Assembly: GCA_029688825.1 (NCBI GenBank) | Contig: JARUKX010000004.1 | Coordinates: 62,001-126,000 of the forward strand | Source of the DNA: Haloarculaceae archaeon H-GB1-1 | GTDB taxonomy: Archaea > Halobacteriota > Halobacteria > Halobacteriales > Haloarculaceae | Length of the DNA stretch: 64,000 nucleotides | Reading direction: 5' to 3' | In this document: piece after piece, positions 1 through 11,414 of the stretch | Layout: every line of letters starts with the position of its first letter | Position numbering within the stretch: position 1 is the stretch's first letter | Translations under genes and position numbers: made by a program | The notes under the pieces: generated by a model | Database searches by the model: none | Told to the model about the DNA's origin: nothing | What the model saw: the letters and a program-made list of their open reading frames with translations, nothing else

Positions 1-22
1 TCGTCGGGGTACGCGCGCCCGG

Positions 23-385
23 TCATCGTATCAGCGTCACCGAGGTCGTGGCGTTCAGCAGGACGAACTCGGTGAACGAGTCCAGATTGATCTTGCCGAG
101 CGGGCTGCGTCGCCCCCCGGCGATGACGAGTCGATCGTACCCCTCTCTGTCCGCGAGTTCGACGAGGCTGCTCGCCGGCGTGCCGTTGACATCGGTAACC
201 GAAGCATCGACGCTGCTGTCGTCGACGGTGGATCGGACCGTCGAGGCGAGCGAGTCCCCTGCTGCGTCGGCGTCGACGAGGACGGCGACAGTCAGGTCGT
301 CACCCGCTTCCCGGGCGCGTTCGAGCGCCTGTTCCAGTGCCGTCAGGGACGCGTCGGTCCCGTCGACACCTACGAGAACGTACAT
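23..385 (-). CDS. Universal stress protein (UspA family)
   Basis: A 120-residue protein beginning MYVLVGVDGTDAS, the typical first beta strand and nucleotide-binding Asp of UspA domains. The Usp fold is a soluble cytoplasmic alpha/beta domain that often binds ATP. The C-terminal GGRRSPLGKINLDSFTEF segment matches the G-x2-G-x9-G(S/T) phosphate-binding loop only loosely, so ATP binding is not certain. The open frame continues 43 codons upstream, but the ATG at 385 is where family homology starts, so I use that start. It is transcribed toward the window edge and diverges from the next gene. The exact stress role cannot be read from sequence. Confidence 0.85.
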   Translation of the reverse strand: MYVLVGVDGTDASLTALEQALERAREAGDDLTVAVLVDADAAGDSLASTVRSTVDDSSVDASVTDVNGTPASSLVELADREGYDRLVIAGGRRSPLGKINLDSFTEFVLLNATTSVTLIR

Positions 386-526
386 AGGACATCCAGCGTG
401 CGCCGGCAGCAAAAGGCCTCGCATACGCACCCACGCAGCACGACCGCCCGAGACGACGGGAGCGAGCGACGGCGGACAGCGGCCGCTGGCGACACGTTTT
501 TTCGCTGTGGGCACGCAGCAACGCCC

Positions 527-1354
527 ATGACCGACGGGCCGGACGGAGACGAGGCCGACGAGCGTGGTACCGGGGACGACTATCCGGACCCCGAATCACC
601 GCCGAGCGAGACAGCGCAGTCGGTGGGGACCGACGACGAGCGGGGGGCAGGGGCCGAACGGGACGAACCCGAGGCGACCGCCGAGGACAGCCAGGGACCG
701 ACGGACGGCGAGATGCAGGGGGGCGACCAGCAGGCCGAAGCCGCAGAAGCGTCAGAGGGCGTTCCCGCGGACGGCGAGATTCCGGCGGACAGCGACGTCC
801 CGGAGGACGTCCGGAAGTACGACCGCTTCAAGAAGATCGACGGCGGCACGTACGACCGCGCGAACGAGTTCCTGCGGGACCGAACCTACATCACCGCGCG
901 CGAGTGGGCCATCGCCCGCCTCTGTGCCGACTTCCGGACCGAGACCGGGGTCGAGATGACGAAGATCGGCGAGAACCTTCCCGAACTCGTGCCGTTCATG
1001 ACCGACACGTACACGCCACAGGCCGTGAACCAGGCGCGGGCGTCCTTCGAGGAGAAGGTCCGCAAGGCCGGCGCGACCTTCCTCTACGGGGCGATGTGCG
1101 ACTTCTTCACCGCCGAGGAACTGGACGACGTGATGTACGAGGCCACGGAGGTCGCGAAGTTCCTGCTGGAGGTCGAGGGAGTCGAACTCACCGTCGAGGA
1201 GGAGTTGGAGAGCGAGGAGCGCATCTCCTCGGTCATGCGCGAGGTACGCGAGCACAGCGCCGCGCTGCGGAACGACGAGATCTGCTGTCCGGAGTGTGGC
1301 CACCACATGGACGTCGAGACCGAGGCCGAGGCCGGCGCGGACGCCAGCGAGTGA
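527..1354 (+). CDS. DUF5806-type haloarchaeal protein with C-terminal zinc ribbon
   Basis: A 275-residue protein. The first ~95 residues are low-complexity, very acidic and probably disordered (Asp, Glu, Gly, Ala, Pro). A conserved helical core follows, starting near RFKKIDGGTYDRANEFL. The tail carries CPECGHHMD, half of a possible zinc-binding site together with the CC just before it. I recall this core as DUF5806, restricted to haloarchaea and without a known function. I chose the ATG at 527 because the upstream open frame (to 398) encodes Arg/Thr-rich sequence unlike a haloarchaeal protein. It diverges from the Usp gene. No enzymatic motif is visible, so I do not assign a role. Confidence 0.75.
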   Translation: MTDGPDGDEADERGTGDDYPDPESPPSETAQSVGTDDERGAGAERDEPEATAEDSQGPTDGEMQGGDQQAEAAEASEGVPADGEIPADSDVPEDVRKYDRFKKIDGGTYDRANEFLRDRTYITAREWAIARLCADFRTETGVEMTKIGENLPELVPFMTDTYTPQAVNQARASFEEKVRKAGATFLYGAMCDFFTAEELDDVMYEATEVAKFLLEVEGVELTVEEELESEERISSVMREVREHSAALRNDEICCPECGHHMDVETEAEAGADASE

Positions 1355-1373
1355 CGGCGACGGCGACCCGCGT

Positions 1374-1865
1374 TCAGGCGGTGGCCGGCGCGTCCTCGCC
1401 GGGGAAGAACGGGGCCGGGTCGGAGTGAGCGAAGGTGACCGACCGGTCGCCCGCCAGCGGTCTGACGGTCGACCGCAGCACGTCTCTGTTCTCGACGACG
1501 TCCCGAAGCGTTCCGAGCTCGGACCGTTCGTAGTACAGCGGGACGAACACCGCGACGTCGTCACTCGCGGCTTCGAGCGCGACGAGCGGGAACACCATCG
1601 CGTCGGCGTCGCCGCGGAATACCTCGTAGGACGTGAATCCGTACGTCTCGGTGAGCGACTCCAGACGGTCGAACTCGTCGTCGGGAGCCACGACGTCGAA
1701 GCCGGTCCGGCCCTCCTCGTCTGGACCGACCACCGCGACGTCGCCGGGGTGTATCTCGACGGTTCGGTACCCGTCCGCGCGGTAGCGCTCGGCCACGTCG
1801 TGCATCTCCTCGACGACGGCCTCCCAGTGGGACGTCACCGCCGCAAAGCGTTCGTGGGCCTCCAT
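1374..1865 (-). CDS. Conserved haloarchaeal protein, unknown function
   Basis: A 163-residue soluble acidic protein starting MEAHERFAAVTSHWE; a TTG five codons upstream (1880) is an alternative start. The pattern of an N-terminal helix, then strands (TVEIHPGDVAVVGPD, DVVAPDDEFDRLE, VAVFVPLYYERSE) looks like a compact alpha/beta domain with a conserved Tyr-rich segment. No catalytic motif, membrane segment or metal site is visible. It converges with the DUF5806 gene (20 bp between stops) and is back-to-back with the peptide transporter operon. Function unknown; it is probably a real gene because the protein composition is clean on this strand only. Confidence 0.6.
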   Translation of the reverse strand: MEAHERFAAVTSHWEAVVEEMHDVAERYRADGYRTVEIHPGDVAVVGPDEEGRTGFDVVAPDDEFDRLESLTETYGFTSYEVFRGDADAMVFPLVALEAASDDVAVFVPLYYERSELGTLRDVVENRDVLRSTVRPLAGDRSVTFAHSDPAPFFPGEDAPATA

Positions 1866-1923
1866 CGTGAGGACGCGCAAGGTGCCGGCTCAAAAACCTT
1901 GGCCCGTTGACTGGATCGAGCCG

Positions 1924-1962
1924 CACAAAGGTTTTTGTGTTTATTGATTGGTACGTCTAGGA
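1924..1962 (+). promoter_or_regulatory. Promoter with 6-bp inverted repeat ahead of peptide transporter
   Basis: CACAAA-GGTT-TTTGTG forms a perfect inverted repeat at 1924-1939. It is followed by a TATA-like TTTATTGA near 1940-1947, 16-23 bp before the ATG at 1963. This is the position of a BRE/operator for a nearly leaderless haloarchaeal transcript. The repeat could be a regulator site; no regulator gene lies next to it. Confidence 0.45.
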
Positions 1963-4617
<2,655 letters not shown>

Positions 4618-4669
4618 CGACTGGCCGCGGATTCCCGGTCTGTGATAGATGTCAATGAAAAACCATCCA

Positions 4670-4707
4670 AATGTATTTACCCTCACCAGTTGGCCAAACT
4701 ATGTGTC
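4670..4707 (+). promoter_or_regulatory. Internal promoter for the substrate-binding protein
   Basis: TGTATTTAC near 4673-4681 is a TATA-like element about 30 bp before the ATG at 4708, and an 8-bp palindrome TTGGCCAA lies at 4690-4697. The binding protein is normally needed in excess over the ATPase, so a separate promoter is plausible. Inference from position only. Confidence 0.4.
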
Positions 4708-6417
4708 ATGCCACGGAACGGAAACATCGACAGGCGGCGGTTCCTCAAAGCGGCCGGTGGTGCAGCGGTCGCGACGACGGTAGCAGGCTGTCAAGGCGCT
4801 GGATCGAACGATGGCGGCACGGCGACCGAGACGACGAGTGGTGAGGAGACGAGCGGTGACACCGACACGGAGAGCGGTGACGAGGGAGGGAGCGGCACCC
4901 TGACGTACGCACGCGGGAACGACTCGGGTACTCTCGACCCGCAGGCAACGTCCTCCGGCGAGGACGCGAAGGTCATCCAGCAGCTATACGACCAGGTCAT
5001 CGAGTTCGCGCCGGGCAAGACCACCCTGCAGGCCGGACTCGCCAAAGAGTTCGAACTCGAAGGCACCACGGCGACGCTGACGCTCCGGGAAGGAGCGACC
5101 TTCCACAACGGCGAGGAGTTCACGTCGGCGGACTTCGAGGCTACCTATCGCCGATTCCTCGACGAGGAGTACGAATACTTCGTCGGCGCGGACACCCGGT
5201 CGTACTACGGCCCCTACCTCCTCTCGGTGGTGAAGACGGTCAACACGCCCGACGACTACACCGTCGAACTCGAGCTGAAGGAGAAGCACGCGCCGATGCT
5301 CCGGAACCTCGCCGTCTTCGCCTTCGGGATGATCTCGAAGTCGGCCATCGAGAGTTCCGACCCGCTCCGGAAGAATCCGGTCGGGACCGGGCCGTTCCAG
5401 TTCGAGTCCTGGAGCGAGTCGGACGGCCAGATCCGCCTCTCGCGGTACGCCGACCACTGGGGCACGAAGGCGAAGGTCTCGGAGGTCGTGTTCACCGAGA
5501 TCACCGAGAACTCCTCGCGCGCGCAGTCGCTCAACGCAGGGTCGGTCGACATCATCGACGGTCTGGACGCCCAGACGACCTCGACCATCGAGAACTCCGG
5601 GAACGCCGAACTGGTGACGACGCCCGGCATCAACGTCGGCTACCTCGCGATGAACATGGCTCGTCGCGAGGAGTTCCGATCACAGAAGGTCCGACAGGCG
5701 TTCAACTACGCCGTCGACACGCAGGCCCTCGTCGAGAGTATCTACAGCGGCCTCGCCGTGCGGGCGAACCAGCCCGTGCCGGAGAACATGACCGGCTACA
5801 ACGACGACCTCGACATGTACGACCGCGACGTCGAGAAGGCGAAATCGCTGCTGCAGGAGGCGGGCTACGGCGACGGCTTCGAGATCGAACTCGCGACGTT
5901 CCGCAACCCCCGGACGTACAACCCCTCGCCCTCCTCGGCGGCCCAGCTCGTCAAGTCGAACCTCGAAGAGGTCGGCATCACCACCTCCATCCGGACGATG
6001 GAGTTCAACGCCTTCATCGAGTACACCAACACCGGCAAGCACGACGCCTGCTTCCTCGGGTGGATGACCGACAACGCCGACCCGGACAACTTCTTCTACG
6101 CCCTGTTGCACCCCGGCGTGGAGGAGATTCCAGGAGGTCAGGACTGGGTCAGCTTCGACGCTGAGAACTTCAACACGCTGAACGTCGCCGCGTGGGCGAA
6201 CCCCGACTACAAACAGCTCGTCGAGGAGGCCCAGGAGACCTACGACAAGGGCACTCGCGCGGAGAAGTACAAGGAGGCCGCGAAGATCGCGCACGATCAG
6301 GCGCCGTGGGTCTTCCTCGACCACGCAAAGGAGTTGCGCGGCGTCAACAACCGCGTCAGTGGCTTCACCATCGCGCCCATCAGCGGCCCGTACCTGAACC
6401 GCGTCTCGGTGCAGTGA
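4708..6417 (+). CDS. dppA: Peptide/nickel-type ABC transporter substrate-binding lipoprotein (SBP_bac_5, DppA-like)
   Basis: A 569-residue exported protein. The N-terminus MPRNGNIDRRRFLKAAGG has a twin-arginine motif and runs into the lipobox VAGC, so it should be Tat-exported and lipid-anchored at Cys near residue 30, as usual in haloarchaea. A Thr/Glu/Gly-rich linker (to ~75) leads to the family 5 binding domain, with segments such as LTLREGATFHNGEEFTSADF and NPVGTGPFQF typical of dipeptide/oligopeptide binders. The ATG at 4708 was preferred over one 66 nt upstream because the signal peptide begins here. It is flanked by its ATPase and permease genes. Ligand specificity (peptide, nickel, opine, sugar) cannot be told from sequence. 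Confidence 0.92.
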   Translation: MPRNGNIDRRRFLKAAGGAAVATTVAGCQGAGSNDGGTATETTSGEETSGDTDTESGDEGGSGTLTYARGNDSGTLDPQATSSGEDAKVIQQLYDQVIEFAPGKTTLQAGLAKEFELEGTTATLTLREGATFHNGEEFTSADFEATYRRFLDEEYEYFVGADTRSYYGPYLLSVVKTVNTPDDYTVELELKEKHAPMLRNLAVFAFGMISKSAIESSDPLRKNPVGTGPFQFESWSESDGQIRLSRYADHWGTKAKVSEVVFTEITENSSRAQSLNAGSVDIIDGLDAQTTSTIENSGNAELVTTPGINVGYLAMNMARREEFRSQKVRQAFNYAVDTQALVESIYSGLAVRANQPVPENMTGYNDDLDMYDRDVEKAKSLLQEAGYGDGFEIELATFRNPRTYNPSPSSAAQLVKSNLEEVGITTSIRTMEFNAFIEYTNTGKHDACFLGWMTDNADPDNFFYALLHPGVEEIPGGQDWVSFDAENFNTLNVAAWANPDYKQLVEEAQETYDKGTRAEKYKEAAKIAHDQAPWVFLDHAKELRGVNNRVSGFTIAPISGPYLNRVSVQ

Positions 6418-6444
6418 CGCGGGCGTCAGCGACTCGCACCAACA

Positions 6445-7458
6445 ATGATTTCGCGAAGATTCCTGCTCAAGCGGCTGTTGCTCCTGGTTCCGGTGCTGTT
6501 CGGCGTCGCGACGTTCGTGTTCGCGATGTTGCACCTCGCGCCGGGCGACCCCGCGAGACTCATCGCCGGCCGGCGAGCGCCGGACGCCTTCGTCCAGCAG
6601 GTCCGGACCGAACTCGGCCTGAATCGCCCCGTGTACGTCCAGTACGGTGAGTTCCTGCTCGACGTCGTCCGGTTCGACTTCGGGAAGTCCTACCAGATCC
6701 AGAAGGGCGCACCGGTCAGCGAGATCCTCGAAGCCCGGTTCCCGGTGACGCTGGAACTCGCCGTCCTCGGTCAGCTCACCGGCATCGCCCTGGGGATTCC
6801 CCTCGGCGTCCTCTCGGCGGTCAAGCAGGACTCGCTCACCGACCACCTGACCAGAATCGGCGCACTGACCGGCATCAGCGTGCCCATCTTCTGGAGCGGC
6901 CCCATCCTCATCATGGTGTTCGGCGTGATGCTCGGCTGGCTGCCGACGTTCGGTCGCATCGCCACGACCTACACGTACGAGTCGGTCACGCACATGATCC
7001 TCATCGACACGCTGCTGTCCGGCAATCCCGCCGCGTTCGTCTCGGCGGCCAGGCACATGCTCCTGCCCGTGCTCGTCATCGGCATCTACTCGATGGCGCT
7101 CATCTCCCGGATGATGCGGTCGTCCATGCTGGAGGTCATCAGGCAGGACTACATGCGGACCGCGCGCGCGAAGGGCCAGGGCGCGAACATCACCGTGATG
7201 AAACACGGCTTCCAGAACGCGCTCATCCCGGTCATCACCGTCATCGGCATCCAGTTCGGGACGCTGCTCGGCGGCGCGATCCTGACCGAGACGGTGTTCT
7301 CCATCAACGGCGTCGGCACCCTCCTCGTCGAGGCGATCAACAACAGCGACTACCCCGTCGTCCAGGGCACGGTGTTGCTGTTCGCGCTCCTGTTCACGCT
7401 CGTGAACCTCGGCGTGGACGTCACGTACTCCTACCTGGACCCGCGCATCGAGCAATGA
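6445..7458 (+). CDS. dppB: ABC transporter permease, DppB type
   Basis: A 337-residue inner-membrane permease. It starts with the DppB/OppB hallmark: an amphipathic start, one membrane helix (LLLLVPVLFGVATFVFAML), then LAPGDPA and an external loop. Five further helices follow. The EAA loop, which contacts the ATPase, is DYMRTARAKGQGANITVMKHG. The C-terminus is SYLDPRIEQ, the usual DP-R ending of this family. It lies 27 bp after the binding protein and 55 bp before the second permease, so it is co-transcribed. It forms the translocation pore with DppC. Confidence 0.92.
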   Translation: MISRRFLLKRLLLLVPVLFGVATFVFAMLHLAPGDPARLIAGRRAPDAFVQQVRTELGLNRPVYVQYGEFLLDVVRFDFGKSYQIQKGAPVSEILEARFPVTLELAVLGQLTGIALGIPLGVLSAVKQDSLTDHLTRIGALTGISVPIFWSGPILIMVFGVMLGWLPTFGRIATTYTYESVTHMILIDTLLSGNPAAFVSAARHMLLPVLVIGIYSMALISRMMRSSMLEVIRQDYMRTARAKGQGANITVMKHGFQNALIPVITVIGIQFGTLLGGAILTETVFSINGVGTLLVEAINNSDYPVVQGTVLLFALLFTLVNLGVDVTYSYLDPRIEQ

Positions 7459-7513
7459 TTTCCGATACGACCACACTCCGATTCCTCGGTGCATCGACCG
7501 CGGAGGGGGCCCG

Positions 7514-8440
7514 ATGAGTACCGAGACTGTCGACGGCCGGACCGACACGCGGAACGCGCTCCAGCGACTCCGCGCCTCGCCGTTCCTCTCGGAACTGCTG
7601 TCGAATCGGCTCGCGCTCATCGGCATCGCCATCATCGCGACGATGGTCGCCGTGGCCCTCTACTCGCGAGTCACGATGGACGTCGGCGCGATCTCCGCCT
7701 CGCAGCTCTCGAACAACCCCGCCGACCAGTTCCTCTCGCCGCGGGCGCAGTATCCCTTCGGGACCGACATCCAGGCGCGAGGCATATTCGACCGCGTCCT
7801 CTACGGCGCGTGGTACGCCATGCAGTTCGGCACCGTCACCGTCGGTTCGTCGACGGTCCTGGGCGTCACCCTCGGGACCATCGCGGCCTACTACAGCGAG
7901 CTCACCGACAACGTCATCATGCGGACGATGGACGTGCTGCTCGCGTTCCCGTCGCTCCTGCTCGCGCTCGCGCTCGTCGCCATCCTCCCCGAGGAGTGGG
8001 GACTCTGGCGCGCGACGCTGGCGCTGACGCTCGTCTACACGCCACGGTTCGCCCGGGTCGTCCGCGGCGCGGCCCTGAAGGTCCTCGAAGACGAGTACAT
8101 CGAAGCGACCGAAGCCCTCGGCGCGTCGGACCCGCGCGTGCTCGTCCGGCACATCATGCCCAACACGCTCGCGCCCATCACCGTCCAGTCGACGCTGAAC
8201 TTCGGGCTGGCCATCATCGACCTCGCCGCACTCTCGTTCCTCGGCTTCGGTGCCGAACCCGGCACGCCCACGTGGGGAATCATGCTCTCGCAAGGCGTCG
8301 ACCAGGGCCTCCTGAGCGGCTACTGGTGGTGGTCGTTCTTCCCCGGCCTGTTCCTCGCGGTCACCGTCCTCGGGTTCAACCTCCTCGGCGACGGGATGCG
8401 CGACGCGCTGGACCCGCGCATGCGCGAGGCGGTCGACTGA
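7514..8440 (+). CDS. dppC: ABC transporter permease, DppC type
   Basis: A 308-residue permease. After a cytoplasmic N-terminus (LSNRLALIGIAIIATMVAVAL is the first helix) come the family motif YPFGTDIQARGIFDRVLYGA and four to five more helices. The EAA loop is EDEYIEATEALGASDPRVLVRH, and the end is LDPRMREAVD. The ATG at 7514 follows a purine-rich stretch (GGAGGGGG near 7502-7509) that can act as a ribosome-binding site. It completes a four-gene importer and is followed within 5 bp by a small membrane protein gene. Confidence 0.92.
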   Translation: MSTETVDGRTDTRNALQRLRASPFLSELLSNRLALIGIAIIATMVAVALYSRVTMDVGAISASQLSNNPADQFLSPRAQYPFGTDIQARGIFDRVLYGAWYAMQFGTVTVGSSTVLGVTLGTIAAYYSELTDNVIMRTMDVLLAFPSLLLALALVAILPEEWGLWRATLALTLVYTPRFARVVRGAALKVLEDEYIEATEALGASDPRVLVRHIMPNTLAPITVQSTLNFGLAIIDLAALSFLGFGAEPGTPTWGIMLSQGVDQGLLSGYWWWSFFPGLFLAVTVLGFNLLGDGMRDALDPRMREAVD

Positions 8441-8445
8441 GGACG

Positions 8446-8817
8446 ATGAACGCCCGGAACCGGTCCACGGACCTCGACCTCTCGCGGTGGACGCGCCGTC
8501 GCCTCCGACTGGTCGGCGGCGCGCTCGGCGTCGGCCTCCTCGCGGGCGTCCTCGGCACACTCCTCGGGACTGCACTCCTGACCGACCCGTCGGTCGCCCG
8601 TACGAAGACGTTCGCCCTCGGCGCGCTGTGTCTCGGGCTGGGCCTCCTGGGCTGGTCCGGCTCGGTCTTCGCCGGCCCCGGAATCGAGAACATGCACCGA
8701 CACCTCGACAGCGGGAGCGACTGGAGCGAGACCGACTCCCGCCGCGCGATGGCGCGACTCGGCGGCTTCGGTGCCGGCGTGATGGCCGGCGTCGTCCTCG
8801 CGGCACAGGTGATCTGA
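8446..8817 (+). CDS. Small haloarchaeal membrane protein, paralogue 1
   Basis: A 123-residue protein with a basic N-terminus (LSRWTRRRLRL) and about four hydrophobic stretches, including GVGLLAGVLGTLLGTALL, GALCLGLGLLGWSGSVF and a final one in FGAGVMAGVVLAAQV. It is homologous to the next gene, sharing LGLGLLGW/SLGLLGW and RRAMAR. The start is 5 bp after the permease stop, so it is probably in the transporter operon. I do not recognise a function; it may be a haloarchaeal DUF family. There are no catalytic residues or cysteines that suggest chemistry. Confidence 0.7.
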   Translation: MNARNRSTDLDLSRWTRRRLRLVGGALGVGLLAGVLGTLLGTALLTDPSVARTKTFALGALCLGLGLLGWSGSVFAGPGIENMHRHLDSGSDWSETDSRRAMARLGGFGAGVMAGVVLAAQVI

Positions 8818-8868
8818 CACGATGGGACACCGCACATCCGGCCGCCCAGCCTCGATGGAGTGGTCCGG

Positions 8869-9228
8869 ATGAGCGAGAGCTTCGGCGACCGTCCCGGCTG
8901 GCCTGCCGTCCGCGACCGACTGTACTGGCGAACCGGCGTCGGCGGCCTCGTCACCGGCGTCGTCGCCACTCTCGGGATCGCGTTCGTCACGGGCGACGCG
9001 GCCGCCGCCGGCGGCGACGTCCTCGGTATCGGCCTGCTCTGTGTCAGCCTCGGACTGCTCGGCTGGGGCGGGACGCTCGTCTTCACGCCGCGCGTTCGCG
9101 AACTCCAGCGGTATCTCGGCGACGAGCCCGCGTGGGACGAAGCCGCGCCGCGGCGTGCGATGGCCCGCGTCGTCACCTTCGGCGTGGGCGTCCTCGGCGG
9201 TGTGTTGCTGACGGTGCTGGTCTTCTAG
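8869..9228 (+). CDS. Small haloarchaeal membrane protein, paralogue 2
   Basis: A 119-residue membrane protein, tandem paralogue of the preceding gene: same order of hydrophobic segments, shared GLLGWGG motif, and a shared acidic loop before RRAMARVVTFG. The ATG at 8869 (MSESFGDRPGW) is preferred over an in-frame GTG at 8860. It lies 51 bp after its paralogue and ends before the convergent dihydroorotase gene. Unknown function. Placement at the end of a peptide transporter operon in two copies suggests duplication in place. Confidence 0.68.
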   Translation: MSESFGDRPGWPAVRDRLYWRTGVGGLVTGVVATLGIAFVTGDAAAAGGDVLGIGLLCVSLGLLGWGGTLVFTPRVRELQRYLGDEPAWDEAAPRRAMARVVTFGVGVLGGVLLTVLVF

Positions 9229-9382
9229 CTCCGGGACGTGCCACGCCGCAGGAGCGCCGTGCGCACGCCGTCCGTTCCGAGTACCCGATCGGGTTGCCGA
9301 CGGTCGTACACCCGAGAAAATCCGCGACGTGCTGCCCGGCACCGATGACCAGCGACTCGCTTCGGGCGGACACCGGACCGCG

Positions 9383-10708
9383 TCAGTCCTTTGGCTGCGG
9401 AGTCGACTCCTCGCTCGCCGAACTCTGCGCCCTCCGGACGTTCCGACCCTCGGCGTCGCCGAACTGCTCGTCGTCGCCGTCGCGTTCGTAGACGACGCGG
9501 CCGCGGACGAGCGTGAGGTCGGGGAAGACGCCGGTCCAGCCCTCGAAGGGCGTCCAGTCGCAGTTGGTGTGGAGGTCGTCGGCGTGAATCTCCCGTGGCG
9601 ACTCGGGGTCTACGAGGACGAGGTCGGCGTCCGCGCCCTCCTCGATGCGGCCCTTGCTCGGCAGGTCGAACACGTCCGCGGGGTTCGCGGCGGTGAGGTC
9701 GCGCACGCGCTCGTACGTGATGTTGCCCTCGCGGGCTTCGGCGAGCAGCAGCGGGAGGACGGTCTCGACGCCGGGGACGCCGCTCGGGGCGTTCCAGATG
9801 TCGGCGTCCTTCTCCTCGCTGGTGTGGGGGGCGTGGTCGGTCGCGATCATGTCCACAGTGCCGTCGACGACGCGGTCGTAGACGCCCTGTCGGCGGCGTT
9901 CGCGGCGAAGTGGCGGGTTCATCCGTCCGTGGGTCCCGAGGTCGGGCAGGTCCTCGCGGGAGAGGAACATGTGATGGGGCGACACCTCGCAGGTCATGCC
10001 CGTCTCGGCGGCCTCGTCGATGGCCTCGGGCGTGCTGGTGTGGGCGATGTGGATAGTCGCGTCCTGCTCGGTTGCGAGGTCGCAGGCGTACTCGACGGCA
10101 GCGATCTCGGCGTCGGCCTGCCGGAGCGCGCTCCAGGCGTCCGCGTCGTCGCGTTCGCGGGCACTCTCGTTGAACCGGGTCGCGTCCTCGGCGTGGACGG
10201 TGACGGTGACGCCCTCCAACGTCGCGCGTTCGAGCGCGTCGGCGAAGCGGTCGCCGCCGATACCCATGTCGCCGGTCGAATCGGCGAGGAAGACCTCGCC
10301 CAGCGCGAACAGCGGGCGCTCGAACAGCGAGTCGGGGTCCCACTCGGGCGAGACGCCGCCGTTGATGCCGTAGTCGACGAGCGACTCGTGGGCGAGCGCC
10401 GCCTTGCGGTCGTAGTACTCGCCGGTGACGGTCGGCGGGTCCGTGTTGGGCTGGTCGACGACGGTGGTGACGCCGCCCGCCGCGGCACTCTTGCTCCCCG
10501 TGGTCCAGGTCTCCTTGTGCGAGAAGCCGGGTTCCCGGAAGTGAACGTGGACGTCGATCATGCCGGGGAGGAGGCGCTTGTCCGTCGCGTCGACGACGCG
10601 CTCGCCGTCTTCGGAATCGAGGTCCGACGCCACGGCCGAGATGGTTTCGCCGTCGACCCGCACGTCGCGGGTGCGACCGTCCGCCAGCGTCGCGTTGCGG
10701 ATGAGCAT
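9383..10708 (-). CDS. pyrC: Dihydroorotase (PyrC, class I-like)
   Basis: A 441-residue cytoplasmic amidohydrolase that cyclises N-carbamoyl-aspartate to dihydroorotate in pyrimidine synthesis. Visible metal motifs are DVHVHFREPG (first His pair), HAED, HIAHTST and TDHAPH (catalytic Asp). The NPPLR and GVPGVE segments are typical of dihydroorotases rather than hydantoinases. The open frame runs far upstream in antisense sequence, but homology starts at MLIRNATLADGR, so the ATG at 10708 is used. Its C-terminal tail after RVVYERDGD is charged and non-conserved. It is the last gene of a minus-strand run with the lipoate ligase and reductase genes. Confidence 0.93.
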   Translation of the reverse strand: MLIRNATLADGRTRDVRVDGETISAVASDLDSEDGERVVDATDKRLLPGMIDVHVHFREPGFSHKETWTTGSKSAAAGGVTTVVDQPNTDPPTVTGEYYDRKAALAHESLVDYGINGGVSPEWDPDSLFERPLFALGEVFLADSTGDMGIGGDRFADALERATLEGVTVTVHAEDATRFNESARERDDADAWSALRQADAEIAAVEYACDLATEQDATIHIAHTSTPEAIDEAAETGMTCEVSPHHMFLSREDLPDLGTHGRMNPPLRRERRRQGVYDRVVDGTVDMIATDHAPHTSEEKDADIWNAPSGVPGVETVLPLLLAEAREGNITYERVRDLTAANPADVFDLPSKGRIEEGADADLVLVDPESPREIHADDLHTNCDWTPFEGWTGVFPDLTLVRGRVVYERDGDDEQFGDAEGRNVRRAQSSASEESTPQPKD

Positions 10709-10733
10709 ATCACCCGCTCTGTCATCAGCCCCC

Positions 10734-11414
10734 CTAAGTGTCCCGGACCCGGAGAGCGGTCGCGTCCTCGGCGGCGAGTACGTCCTCGATGGCGGCGACG
10801 ACCCGGTCCGGTCGCCCGTCACCGCCCGCTCGCGCGACGCTCCCGACCGAGTGGGGGTCGAAGGGCAGACCGAGCGCGTCGTACACCGGGTCGAGGACGG
10901 CGGCGATGGCCTCGTGCTCGCGGGGGACGACGACGCCCGCGACCATCGCCACGTCCCGGTGGACCCGCTGGGCGACGCCGACGAGTTTGCCGTCCGCCTG
11001 CAGCGAGTGGGTTCCGGGACAGAAGGAGTCGTCCGGCTCGCCGGCCCGCGCGTCGACGCCGAGGGAAGCGAGTGCCTCGACGAGCGACGCGGACACGGTC
11101 TCGTAGCGGGACTGGACGTTCCGCCGCTCGTCACCGACGCGTTCGGTTCGGGCGAACGCGACCGTCGTCCCCGTGAACGCGACGGCGCGGCCACCGGACT
11201 CGCGCTCCACTGGCGGGTAGCCGCGGGACTCGGCGGTCTCCCGAGCGCGGTCGTACCCGTCCGAGCGAACGTCCCGGGGGCCGAACGCGACCTGTCGCGG
11301 CGGCGTCCACACGCGCAGGCCGGGCTCGCCCGTCTCGCGGGTCCGGTCGACGAGGCGCGCGGTCACCTCGCGGTCGGCCGTCGGGTCAGCGAGAGCGCCG
11401 CGGAGGAGTCGCAT
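10734..11414 (-). CDS. lplA: Lipoate-protein ligase family protein (LplA-like)
   Basis: A 226-residue BPL/LplA-fold protein. The motif ESGGRAVAFTG corresponds to the RRxSGGGAV loop of lipoate ligases, and the ADGKLVGVAQRV segment contains the conserved lysine that contacts the acyl-adenylate. Members attach lipoate or octanoate to E2 or GcvH proteins. It is shorter than bacterial LplA (about 330 aa) because it lacks the C-terminal accessory domain, as in other archaea where that part is a separate protein. The ATG at 11414 overlaps the stop of the upstream aldo/keto reductase gene (ATGA), indicating translational coupling. Confidence 0.8.
   Translation of the reverse strand: MRLLRGALADPTADREVTARLVDRTRETGEPGLRVWTPPRQVAFGPRDVRSDGYDRARETAESRGYPPVERESGGRAVAFTGTTVAFARTERVGDERRNVQSRYETVSASLVEALASLGVDARAGEPDDSFCPGTHSLQADGKLVGVAQRVHRDVAMVAGVVVPREHEAIAAVLDPVYDALGLPFDPHSVGSVARAGGDGRPDRVVAAIEDVLAAEDATALRVRDT

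Noticed and set aside
5680-7635. Long antisense frames across transporter, ppsA, fdhA and other genes
   Set aside because: High GC at third positions keeps antisense frames open; their translations are Arg/Val/Leu-rich and lack motifs, so they are shadows of the real genes.
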